Positions 1 through 5,032 of a DNA stretch of 5,032 nt are shown piece after piece. Under the pieces are notes generated by a model. It was not told the origin of the DNA. It did no database searches and saw nothing but the letters and a program-made list of their open reading frames with translations. Each line of letters opens with the position of its first letter. Position 1 is the first letter of the stretch. This DNA comes from Clostridia bacterium (GTDB lineage: Bacteria; Bacillota; Clostridia; RUG12999), in assembly GCA_017502065.1 (NCBI GenBank), contig JAFVVU010000062.1, forward strand, positions 1 to 5,032. The letters run 5' to 3'. The translations under genes were made by a program, and so were the position numbers.

Positions 1-608
1 ACGGAATTGAACCGCTCAAACCTTTAAGCGAAGAAGAAAAACAGGCTCAGCGACAGCGTTTCGGCGTGGCAGACGGCCAGAAAACTGCAGTTCTTGCAGC
101 TCGTATTGAATATGTAAAAGGACATGACGACTTTATAAAAGCGGCGGAAATTCTTAAAGAACGTGGCATAAACGTAAAATGTATTGCCGCAGGAAACGGA
201 AGCAGATTAGAAGAACTTAAGGATAATGAAACAGTATATTTCCCGGGCTTTATTGCAGATGCATATAACCTTATCGGAATAACTGATGTAAGCGTGAATG
301 CATCATTCGGTACAGAAGCAACAAGCATTGCACTTCTTGAAGGGATGAGCCTCGGAATTCCGGCAGTTGTAACAGATTACGGCGGAAACCCCGGCGTAAT
401 ACAGGACGGAGAAAACGGATATCTTGTTCCGATACATTCTCCCGAACTTCTTGCTGACAGACTTGAAAAAGTCCTGACAGATGAGCAGCTCTACAAAAAA
501 ATGAGCGAAAATTCAATCAGAATATTCGGCGAAAAATTCACTGCTGAAAATGTAACAAGACAGATTGAAAATGTATATATCAGTCTTGCCGGAAACGGAG
601 GTAACTAA
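1..608 (+). CDS. Glycosyltransferase, GT4-like (GT-B fold), C-terminal part only
   Basis: The gene is cut by the left edge; the reading frame is open from base 3 and gives 201 residues. This is the C-terminal, nucleotide-sugar-binding half of a GT-B glycosyltransferase, which moves a sugar from an activated donor to an acceptor at the cytoplasmic face of the membrane. Visible signs are the AARIEYVKGHDDFIKA strand-helix that normally opens this domain, a GNGSRLEEL segment, the VYFPGFI strand, and a classical EX7E motif (two Glu about 105 and 113 residues into the fragment) followed by GMSLGIPAVVTDYGGNPGVI and the DGENGYLVP loop. A GTG at 66 could be misread as the start, but homology-like sequence continues upstream to the edge. 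Donor and acceptor cannot be told from this half. The two membrane proteins just downstream suggest capsule or exopolysaccharide synthesis, which is inference. Confidence 0.9.
   Translation, partial: GIEPLKPLSEEEKQAQRQRFGVADGQKTAVLAARIEYVKGHDDFIKAAEILKERGINVKCIAAGNGSRLEELKDNETVYFPGFIADAYNLIGITDVSVNASFGTEATSIALLEGMSLGIPAVVTDYGGNPGVIQDGENGYLVPIHSPELLADRLEKVLTDEQLYKKMSENSIRIFGEKFTAENVTRQIENVYISLAGNGGN
597..601 (+). promoter_or_regulatory. Ribosome binding site of first DUF4330 gene
   Basis: GGAGG lies inside the last codons of the glycosyltransferase gene, 8 bases before the ATG at 610. It decides the start of the next gene: the longer in-frame ATG at 565 has no such site before it. Its position inside the upstream gene suggests coupled translation. 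Confidence 0.75.
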
Positions 609-609
609 G

Positions 610-1086
610 ATGAGCGAAAAGAAAATAAAAGCAAGGTTCAATATTATTGACGTTCTTATTATTCTTGTGCTTGCGGCTGTTTTGTGGGTGTTTGCAAACT
701 ATGCCGGTGCACAGCCTGCACAGAACAATGCGGCAATGGTACAGTATACCGTTGAAATCAAAGGTATAAGAGAAGAAAATGTTGGTGCATTTGCTGAAGG
801 TGATGAAATCACAGGCGACAAAGGCGGCGGTGTAATCGGCAGAATTGTAAGTGTCGGCGAATACGAAAACGAAACTGCGATTACGGAAAACGTAAGAACA
901 GGAGAATTTCGTGTAGAAGATGTTCCAAACAGATATACAGTAAGACTGACGGTTGAATCACCATGCGTAAAAAATGCAGATGGCGTAACGGTTGATGGTA
1001 CGGACATCAAGGTTGGTAAAAGCATCAACATTAAAACCGATAAATACGTAAGTAAATCAACTATACTTGAAGTTAAGGAGGGCTGA
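610..1086 (+). CDS. DUF4330-type single-pass membrane protein (first copy)
   Basis: A 158-residue protein with a short basic N-terminus (MSEKKIKARF), one hydrophobic segment at about residues 11-33 (NIIDVLIILVLAAVLWVF), and an outward beta-rich domain. I recognise the pattern of the DUF4330 family: the N-terminal F-N-I-I-D-V-L-I start, the VQYTVEIKGIREENVGAF stretch (about 44-61), a VIGRIVSV turn, VPNRYTVRLTVES (about 105-117) and the late VGKSINIKT strand. The family has no established biochemical role. The first 10 residues should be cytoplasmic and the rest extracytoplasmic. The start at 610 is preferred over 565 because GGAGG sits 8 bases before it and it follows the glycosyltransferase stop by one base. 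Tight spacing to both neighbours implies one operon, so a role in assembly or export of a surface polysaccharide is possible but inferred only from context. Confidence 0.8.
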   Translation: MSEKKIKARFNIIDVLIILVLAAVLWVFANYAGAQPAQNNAAMVQYTVEIKGIREENVGAFAEGDEITGDKGGGVIGRIVSVGEYENETAITENVRTGEFRVEDVPNRYTVRLTVESPCVKNADGVTVDGTDIKVGKSINIKTDKYVSKSTILEVKEG

Positions 1087-1088
1087 TT

Positions 1089-1586
1089 ATGATAATAGAT
1101 GAAAAAGGCCGTTTGTTTGGCAAAGTAAGTATAGTGGACATTGCGGTAATTCTGTTCATAGTTGTTGTTGCAGTAGCACTTGTCTGGCGTTTTGCAGGAA
1201 TGAAAGATGAAACAGCTAAGGTTCAGGATATAAAATGCAGCTACGAGTGCATTGTTGATAATGTAAGGATAGAATCTGTAAATGCAGTGAAAAACGACAT
1301 CGGAAAAGATGTATACGATTCACAGGGCAGAAAAATAGGAACACTTGTTTCTGCCGAGGAAATGCCCTATGAAACAGAAATAATAACCGACAGGGGAGAT
1401 ATACGTCTTGCTGAAGTTCCTGATAAATACAGTATAAAGCTCACATTTGAAGGAACAGGAAGAAAAGCAAACTCAGGATATGTTTCCGGCGCGGGCTATG
1501 AAATCAGCATAGGCTCAAAACCGCTTCTTTCGCTTCATACAATAGATGTTGAAGCGCAGGTTCTTAACATAACAGAAGTGAAATAA
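1089..1586 (+). CDS. DUF4330-type single-pass membrane protein (second copy)
   Basis: A 165-residue protein of the same architecture as its upstream neighbour: MIIDEKGRLFGKVSIVDIAV at the N-terminus, one membrane span at about residues 15-35, then an outward domain with a QGRKIGTLVSAEE turn (about 79-91), VPDKYSIKLTFEG (about 110-122) and GAGYEISIGSKPLLSL (about 134-149). The IDEKGRLFGK lead-in and the VPDKY signature are typical of DUF4330 proteins as I know them. The start is well supported: AAGGAGGG at 1075-1082 is 6 bases before the ATG, and the gene begins 2 bases after the preceding stop. Identity to the first copy is low outside the membrane segment and the VP-[ND]-[RK]-Y motif, so this is an old duplication or two subfamilies, not a recent tandem copy. 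Function is unknown; the two may pair in the membrane, which is inference. Confidence 0.8.
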   Translation: MIIDEKGRLFGKVSIVDIAVILFIVVVAVALVWRFAGMKDETAKVQDIKCSYECIVDNVRIESVNAVKNDIGKDVYDSQGRKIGTLVSAEEMPYETEIITDRGDIRLAEVPDKYSIKLTFEGTGRKANSGYVSGAGYEISIGSKPLLSLHTIDVEAQVLNITEVK

Positions 1587-1684
1587 TGTTTAAACATGAA
1601 ATAAATGGGTATAATCTATATATTAGCGCAAACGCAAAGCATATAATTTGTGAAAAAAATATATTGCAAATCGGGAAGTGTTAG
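1586..1684 (+). CDS. Possible small ORF, 32 residues, unknown
   Basis: The ATG overlaps the TAA of the second DUF4330 gene by one base (TAATG), an arrangement used for stop-start translational coupling. The frame runs 32 codons to a TAG and encodes MFKHEINGYNLYISANAKHI followed by ICEKNILQIGKC. There is no strong Shine-Dalgarno, only a weak AGAAGTGA just before the start. The peptide has no membrane span and I recognise no family. The ORF covers the proposed -35 of the tig promoter and ends just before its -10. In AT-rich DNA an open frame this short can occur by chance. It could be a real short peptide, the remnant of a longer lost gene at the end of the operon, or nothing. Confidence 0.25.
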   Translation: MFKHEINGYNLYISANAKHIICEKNILQIGKC

Positions 1685-1692
1685 TATATAAT
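1664..1692 (+). promoter_or_regulatory. Sigma-A-type promoter for tig-clpP-clpX
   Basis: TTGCAA at 1664-1669 (four of six bases of the consensus -35) is followed after exactly 17 bases by a perfect -10, TATAAT, at 1687-1692. Transcription would start near 1699 and give a leader of about 38 bases before the tig ATG. Further TATAAT hexamers lie at 1610, 1642 and 1693, but none has a -35 of similar quality at the right distance. I see no CtsR-type tandem GGTCAAA repeat and no CIRCE inverted repeat around it, so the operon looks constitutively driven as far as these two heat-shock regulators are concerned. Confidence 0.6.
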
Positions 1693-1721
1693 TATAATAT
1701 TATAAATCTAGACTTAAATTT

Positions 1722-1727
1722 AGGGGG
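1722..1727 (+). promoter_or_regulatory. Ribosome binding site of tig
   Basis: AGGGGG, 9 bases before the ATG at 1737. It is G-rich and slightly off the AGGAGG consensus, but it stands out clearly in an otherwise AT-rich leader and fixes the tig start. Confidence 0.65.
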
Positions 1728-1736
1728 AAATATACA

Positions 1737-3020
1737 ATGAAAGTAACAAAAGAACAAGTAGAAACAAATGTAATCCAGCTTGAGATTTCCGTTGGTGCGG
1801 AAGAATTCGAAGCAGCAATGCAGAAATCATATTTGAAAAACGTTAAACATATAACTATACAGGGTTTCAGAAAAGGTAAAGCACCAAGAAAACTTGTAGA
1901 AAAAGTATATGGCGAAGGCGTTTTCTATGAAGATGCAGTTGATTTCATTCTTCAGGATACATATCCGCAGGCACTTGAACAGGAAAATGTTGATCCTGTA
2001 GACCGTCCTGAAATTGACGTTAAAGAAATCGGCAGCGGTAAAGATTTTGTTTACACAGCAAAAGTAACAGTAAAACCGACAATGGAACTCGGCAAATACA
2101 AAGGCATCAAAGTTAAAAAAGTTGAATACACAGTAAGCGAAGATGATATCAACGCTGAAATTGATAATATGAAAGAACGTGCAGCAAGATTTGTTGACGT
2201 AACAGACAGAGCTGTTGAAAATGGCGACGTTGCAGTTATTGACTTTGACGGAAGCGTTGACGGCGTTCATTTTGATGGCGGTAAAGCTGAAAACCATAAC
2301 CTTACAATCGGTTCAGGTCAGTTTATCCCGGGCTTTGAAGATCAGATTATCGGCAAAAACATCGGCGACGAATTTGACGTAAACGTTACATTCCCGGAAG
2401 AATACCATGCAAAAGACCTTGCAGGTAAAGCTGCAGTATTTGCAGTAAAATTAAACGGTATCAAGAAAAAAGAATATCCGGAACTTGACGATGAATTTGC
2501 TAAAGATGTAAGTGAATTTGATACTTTCGAAGAACTCAAAAACGCTACAAAAGAACATCTTGAAAAAGCTGCTGAAAACCGCACAAAACGTGAACAGGAA
2601 GAAGCAGTAATTGATGCAGTTCTTGCAAAAACAACAGTTGAACTTCCTGAAGTTATGATTACAAATCAGGTTGAACAGTACGTTCAGGATGCAAAATACA
2701 GAATTCAGTCTCAGATGCCCGGCATCACATTCGAACAGTACCTTGAATACACAGGCGGCAACCTTGATGATTTCAAAGAAGGTATGAAAGAAAGAGCTGA
2801 AAAAGACGTTCGCATTTCTCTTATGCTTGATGCAGTTGCAAAAGCTGAAAATATTGAAGTATCAGATGAAGATATCGATGCTGAAATCAAGAAAATTGCA
2901 GAACAGTACAAAATGGAAGAAGAAAAAGTAAAAGAATTAATCAATGCTGACCAGGTTAAGGAAAGCATCCTTCCGGGTAAAGTAGTTGACTTTCTTGTTG
3001 AAAACGTAAAGATTTCCTAA
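1737..3020 (+). CDS. tig: Trigger factor, ribosome-bound chaperone and peptidyl-prolyl isomerase
   Basis: At 427 residues this is the usual length for trigger factor, which docks beside the ribosome exit tunnel, shields emerging chains and catalyses proline cis/trans isomerisation in the cytoplasm. The N-terminal ribosome-binding domain carries the signature GFRKGKAP at residues 43-50, the loop that contacts ribosomal protein L23. The FKBP-type isomerase domain is at about 162-243 (GDVAVIDFDGSVDG, then GSGQFIPGFEDQIIG, FPEEYHAKDLAGK and FAVKLNGIKKKE). The helical C-terminal chaperone domain fills about 250-427 and is rich in Glu and Lys. All three domains are complete. It has its own promoter and begins the operon; clpP follows after 12 bases. 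Codon choice is strongly biased: of about 55 glutamates I find only one GAG, near the start, as expected for a highly expressed gene. Confidence 0.97.
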   Translation: MKVTKEQVETNVIQLEISVGAEEFEAAMQKSYLKNVKHITIQGFRKGKAPRKLVEKVYGEGVFYEDAVDFILQDTYPQALEQENVDPVDRPEIDVKEIGSGKDFVYTAKVTVKPTMELGKYKGIKVKKVEYTVSEDDINAEIDNMKERAARFVDVTDRAVENGDVAVIDFDGSVDGVHFDGGKAENHNLTIGSGQFIPGFEDQIIGKNIGDEFDVNVTFPEEYHAKDLAGKAAVFAVKLNGIKKKEYPELDDEFAKDVSEFDTFEELKNATKEHLEKAAENRTKREQEEAVIDAVLAKTTVELPEVMITNQVEQYVQDAKYRIQSQMPGITFEQYLEYTGGNLDDFKEGMKERAEKDVRISLMLDAVAKAENIEVSDEDIDAEIKKIAEQYKMEEEKVKELINADQVKESILPGKVVDFLVENVKIS

Positions 3021-3024
3021 GGAG
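3019..3024 (+). promoter_or_regulatory. Ribosome binding site of clpP overlapping the tig stop
   Basis: AAGGAG begins inside the TAA stop codon of tig (3018-3020) and stands 8 bases before the clpP ATG. Ribosomes ending on tig would clear or reload at this site, so clpP translation is probably coupled to tig. Confidence 0.7.
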
Positions 3025-3032
3025 TGACATAA

Positions 3033-3626
3033 ATGTACGAAAATAATATACCTGTTCCTTATGTAATTGAACAAACCGGCAGAGGTGAACGTTCTTATGA
3101 TATATACTCCCGTCTGCTTATTGACAGAATTGTGTTCTTAAACGGTGAAGTAAACGATTATTCTGCTTCTTCAATCATTGCACAGCTTCTGTTTCTCGAA
3201 AGTCAGGATAGGGATAAGGATATTAACTTCTATATTAACAGCCCCGGCGGTAGCGTAACCGCAGGTCTTGCTATTTACGACACAATGAACTACATCAAAT
3301 GTGATGTATCCACAATCTGTATCGGCCTTGCTGCAAGTATGGGTGCATTCCTGCTTTCATCGGGAACAAAAGGAAAAAGAATTTCACTTCCGAACAGCGA
3401 AATTCTTATTCATCAGCCTCTCGGCGGCACACAGGGTCAGGCAAGTGATATTAAGATTTATACGGAAAACATTCTTAAAATGCGTACACGACTTAATACA
3501 ATCCTTGCTGAAAACACAGGCAAACCGCTTGACCAGATTCAGCTTGACACTGAACGCGATAACTATATGGATGCAAACGAAGCACTTGAATACGGTTTAA
3601 TTGATAAGATAATAGCAAAAAGATAG
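3033..3626 (+). CDS. clpP: ATP-dependent Clp protease proteolytic subunit ClpP
   Basis: A 197-residue serine peptidase (family S14), the same length as the Bacillus subtilis protein. ClpP forms a double-heptamer chamber that degrades proteins threaded in by ClpX or another Clp ATPase. The catalytic triad is complete: Ser102 in [14 protein letters not shown], His127 in [11 protein letters not shown], and Asp176 in [20 protein letters not shown]; the spacings match those of E. coli ClpP. The substrate-binding [17 protein letters not shown] segment (69-85) and the YDIYSRLL lead-in (22-29) are also typical. The N-terminus [20 protein letters not shown] has only a short extension before the conserved part, so little or no propeptide is expected. 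It lies between tig and clpX with short gaps, and its ATPase partner is the next gene. Nothing suggests an inactive paralogue. Confidence 0.97.
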   Translation: MYENNIPVPYVIEQTGRGERSYDIYSRLLIDRIVFLNGEVNDYSASSIIAQLLFLESQDRDKDINFYINSPGGSVTAGLAIYDTMNYIKCDVSTICIGLAASMGAFLLSSGTKGKRISLPNSEILIHQPLGGTQGQASDIKIYTENILKMRTRLNTILAENTGKPLDQIQLDTERDNYMDANEALEYGLIDKIIAKR

Positions 3627-3643
3627 GTCGAAAGGAAAACAGT

Positions 3644-4900
3644 ATGTCAAAAGACTTAAATAACCAGCGCTATTGTTCGTTTTGCGGCAGACCGGAATCT
3701 CAGGTAACAGGAATGCTTATTCAGGGTCCGGAAGCATATATCTGCAACGAATGTGTTGCAGACTGTATGCACATCATTGAAGAAGCCGGCAAGAGCGAAG
3801 AGGCTTTCGATGCACCCGAAAAAACACCGAAACCGAAAGAAATAAAGGAAATACTTGACCAGTATGTAATCGGTCAGGACAAAGCAAAAAAAGCATTGTC
3901 CGTAGCGGTGTATAATCATTATAAACGAATAGAATCAAACGCAGGAAATAAAGATGATGTAGAACTCCAGAAAACAAACGTGCTCCTTCTTGGACCTACC
4001 GGTTCGGGAAAAACACTTCTGGCGCAAACACTTGCAAAAATACTTCATGTGCCGTTTTCGATTGCCGATGCAACCACGCTTACGGAAGCAGGCTACGTTG
4101 GTGAAGACGTTGAAAACATTCTTCTTCGTCTTATACAGGCGGCAGATTATGATATTGAGCTTGCGCAGCGCGGCATTATCTATATTGATGAAATTGACAA
4201 AATTTCACGTCGCAGCGAAAATCCGTCCATCACACGTGACGTAAGCGGCGAGGGTGTACAGCAGTCCCTTCTTAAAATTCTTGAAGGAACAACAGCATCC
4301 GTACCACCGCAGGGCGGCAGAAAGCATCCGCATCAGGAACTTATACAGATTGATACATCAAACATTCTGTTCATCTGTGGCGGAGCGTTTGACGGTCTTG
4401 AAAAGATAATTGAAAACCGTATCGGAAAAAAATCACTCGGTTTTGAATCAGACCTTGCAGAAAATGTTAGTTTTGATAAAGGTAATATCTTCAGCCACAC
4501 AACTCCGGCAGACCTTCTTAAATTCGGTCTTATTCCGGAATTTATCGGCAGACTTCCGCTTATAGCATCACTTGAAATGCTTGACGAAGAGGCTCTTGTG
4601 AAGATATTTAAAGAACCGAAAAACTCACTGCTCAAACAGTATACAAAAATGCTTGGATTTGACGGTGTGGAACTTGAATTTGAGGATGAGGCAATCCGTG
4701 AGGTTGCAAGGGAAACCATTGCAAAGAAAACGGGTGCACGCGGACTTCGTTCAATCATTGAAGAAATTATGCTTGACGTAATGTATGAAGTTCCGTCAGA
4801 TGATGAAATTGAAAAATGCATCATCACCTACGATACTGTTAAAAACCGAAAAGGCGCAAAAATAGTTCGTAAACAAAAGAAAGCTGATTTAACGGCATAA
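3644..4900 (+). CDS. clpX: ATP-dependent Clp protease ATP-binding subunit ClpX
   Basis: A 418-residue AAA+ unfoldase that forms a hexamer, recognises substrates and threads them into ClpP. The N-terminal zinc-binding domain has four cysteines (11, 14, 34, 37) in two CxxC pairs. The ATPase core shows Walker A GPTGSGKT (117-124), pore loop GYVG (150-153), Walker B IIYIDEID (178-185), the RKH pore loop (226-228), the GLIPEFIGR segment with a likely arginine finger at 303, and sensor 2 GARGLR (364-369). The ClpP-docking loop reads SLGF (264-267), with LGF in place of the IGF of E. coli and B. subtilis; I regard this as a tolerated family variant. The ATG at 3644 has GAAAGGA 7 bases upstream and lies 17 bases after the clpP stop. 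It is the last gene of the operon; a hairpin terminator starts at once after its stop. Confidence 0.97.
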   Translation: MSKDLNNQRYCSFCGRPESQVTGMLIQGPEAYICNECVADCMHIIEEAGKSEEAFDAPEKTPKPKEIKEILDQYVIGQDKAKKALSVAVYNHYKRIESNAGNKDDVELQKTNVLLLGPTGSGKTLLAQTLAKILHVPFSIADATTLTEAGYVGEDVENILLRLIQAADYDIELAQRGIIYIDEIDKISRRSENPSITRDVSGEGVQQSLLKILEGTTASVPPQGGRKHPHQELIQIDTSNILFICGGAFDGLEKIIENRIGKKSLGFESDLAENVSFDKGNIFSHTTPADLLKFGLIPEFIGRLPLIASLEMLDEEALVKIFKEPKNSLLKQYTKMLGFDGVELEFEDEAIREVARETIAKKTGARGLRSIIEEIMLDVMYEVPSDDEIEKCIITYDTVKNRKGAKIVRKQKKADLTA

Positions 4901-4901
4901 A

Positions 4902-4927
4902 AAAAGCCACCCTTTTGGGTGGCTTTT
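4902..4927. terminator. Bidirectional intrinsic terminator between clpX and uppP
   Basis: A perfect 11-base-pair stem (AAAAGCCACCC at 4902-4912 with GGGTGGCTTTT at 4917-4927) closes a TTTT loop; the core is 7 base pairs and mostly G-C. On the plus strand the stem runs into TTTTAGTTTT, ending the tig-clpP-clpX message. On the minus strand the core is followed by seven T (complement of 4899-4905), ending the convergent gene. It starts one base after the clpX stop. Confidence 0.9.
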
Positions 4928-4931
4928 AGTT

Positions 4932-5032
4932 TTATCTGAATATAGTGAAAAACAAAATAACAACTATTGCAAGTGCAATTCTGTACCAGCCGAAAGATGA
5001 GAAGTTATGCTTTTTAACAAAGTTCATCAGGA
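4932..5032 (-). CDS. uppP: Undecaprenyl-diphosphatase C-terminus (partial)
   Basis: The gene enters from the right edge on the minus strand; only the last 32 codons and a TAA are visible. They read LMNFVKKHNFSSFGWYRIAL, then AIVVILFFTIFR. The FxxYR-like FGWYRIAL motif followed by a final hydrophobic segment of about 16 residues is how UppP/BacA proteins end. The enzyme removes a phosphate from undecaprenyl diphosphate to recycle the lipid carrier for peptidoglycan and surface polysaccharides. The active-site region would be outside the window, so the call rests on a short tail and the frame. It converges on clpX and shares its terminator. The minus-strand stop comes 4 bases before the hairpin. 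Confidence 0.7.
   Translation of the reverse strand, partial: LMNFVKKHNFSSFGWYRIALAIVVILFFTIFR

Larger units (their letters stand above)
1587..1736. other. AT-rich intergenic gap before tig
   Basis: This 150-base gap separates the polysaccharide-type operon from tig. It contains the tig promoter and ribosome binding site and the possible small ORF listed separately. I find no G-C-rich hairpin with a T-run on either strand, so the upstream operon has no visible intrinsic terminator here. TATAATATTATA at 1693-1704 is a perfect palindrome, but it is pure AT and overlaps the promoter's downstream edge, so it is weak evidence for an operator. Confidence 0.6.

Noticed and set aside
47..328. Minus-strand 93-codon open frame opposite the glycosyltransferase
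   Set aside because: Antisense to the conserved glycosyltransferase domain, with no supporting signal.
565..609. Earlier ATG for the first DUF4330 gene
   Set aside because: It would overlap the glycosyltransferase by 44 bases, lacks a Shine-Dalgarno, and adds 15 residues before the basic lead-in to the membrane span; the ATG at 610 has GGAGG at the right distance.
699..1031. Minus-strand 110-codon open frame opposite the first DUF4330 gene
   Set aside because: Entirely antisense to a gene with a well-placed ribosome binding site and tight operon spacing; no recognisable protein.
1693..1704. TATAATATTATA palindrome as an operator
   Set aside because: A perfect palindrome, but made only of A and T in an AT-rich leader, so chance is a sufficient explanation; mentioned only as a weak possibility.
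1827..2297. Minus-strand 156-codon open frame opposite tig
   Set aside because: It lies wholly within the intact trigger factor gene, is Phe/Cys/Asn-rich as expected of the complement of GAA/AAA-rich coding sequence, and has no recognisable domain.
3301..3600. Plus-strand 99-codon open frame inside clpP in another frame
   Set aside because: ClpP is complete and conserved across this stretch, and the alternative frame shows no family features or good ribosome binding site.
4333..4827. Minus-strand 164-codon open frame opposite clpX
   Set aside because: Ser-rich and low complexity, fully antisense to conserved ClpX sequence; a by-product of codon use on the other strand.

Overview
This window (roughly 40% G+C by eye) looks like ordinary chromosome of a low-GC Gram-positive anaerobe in the class Clostridia, most likely a Ruminococcus-like member of the Oscillospirales. 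That placement is inference. It rests on strong GGAGG-type ribosome binding sites, the compact tig-clpP-clpX order, a ClpP that starts without a long propeptide, and DUF4330-type membrane proteins beside a glycosyltransferase. No marker gene here fixes the genus.

Layout. (1) Positions 1-1586 hold the 3' part of a plus-strand operon: the C-terminal half of a GT-B glycosyltransferase (GT4-like), followed with almost no spacing by two small single-pass membrane proteins of the DUF4330 type. This is probably the tail of a cell-surface polysaccharide locus. (2) Positions 1587-1736 are an AT-rich gap with no hairpin terminator. It holds a good sigma-A promoter for tig and a possible 32-codon ORF whose ATG overlaps the preceding stop codon. 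(3) Positions 1737-4900 hold the protein-homeostasis operon tig, clpP, clpX. Trigger factor meets nascent chains at the ribosome exit. ClpX unfolds tagged or regulated proteins and feeds them into the ClpP chamber. The gaps are 12 and 17 bases, so one mRNA is expected. (4) Positions 4902-4927 form a strong hairpin with T-runs on both sides, acting as a shared terminator between clpX and a convergent gene. (5) From 4932 to the right edge, on the minus strand, is the last 32 residues of what looks like undecaprenyl-diphosphatase (UppP/BacA).

All key catalytic and binding motifs of Tig, ClpP and ClpX are intact. I see no mobile element, CRISPR array, tRNA or rRNA, and no convincing evidence of a new system. 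The least explained parts are the tandem DUF4330 proteins and the small ORF after them.
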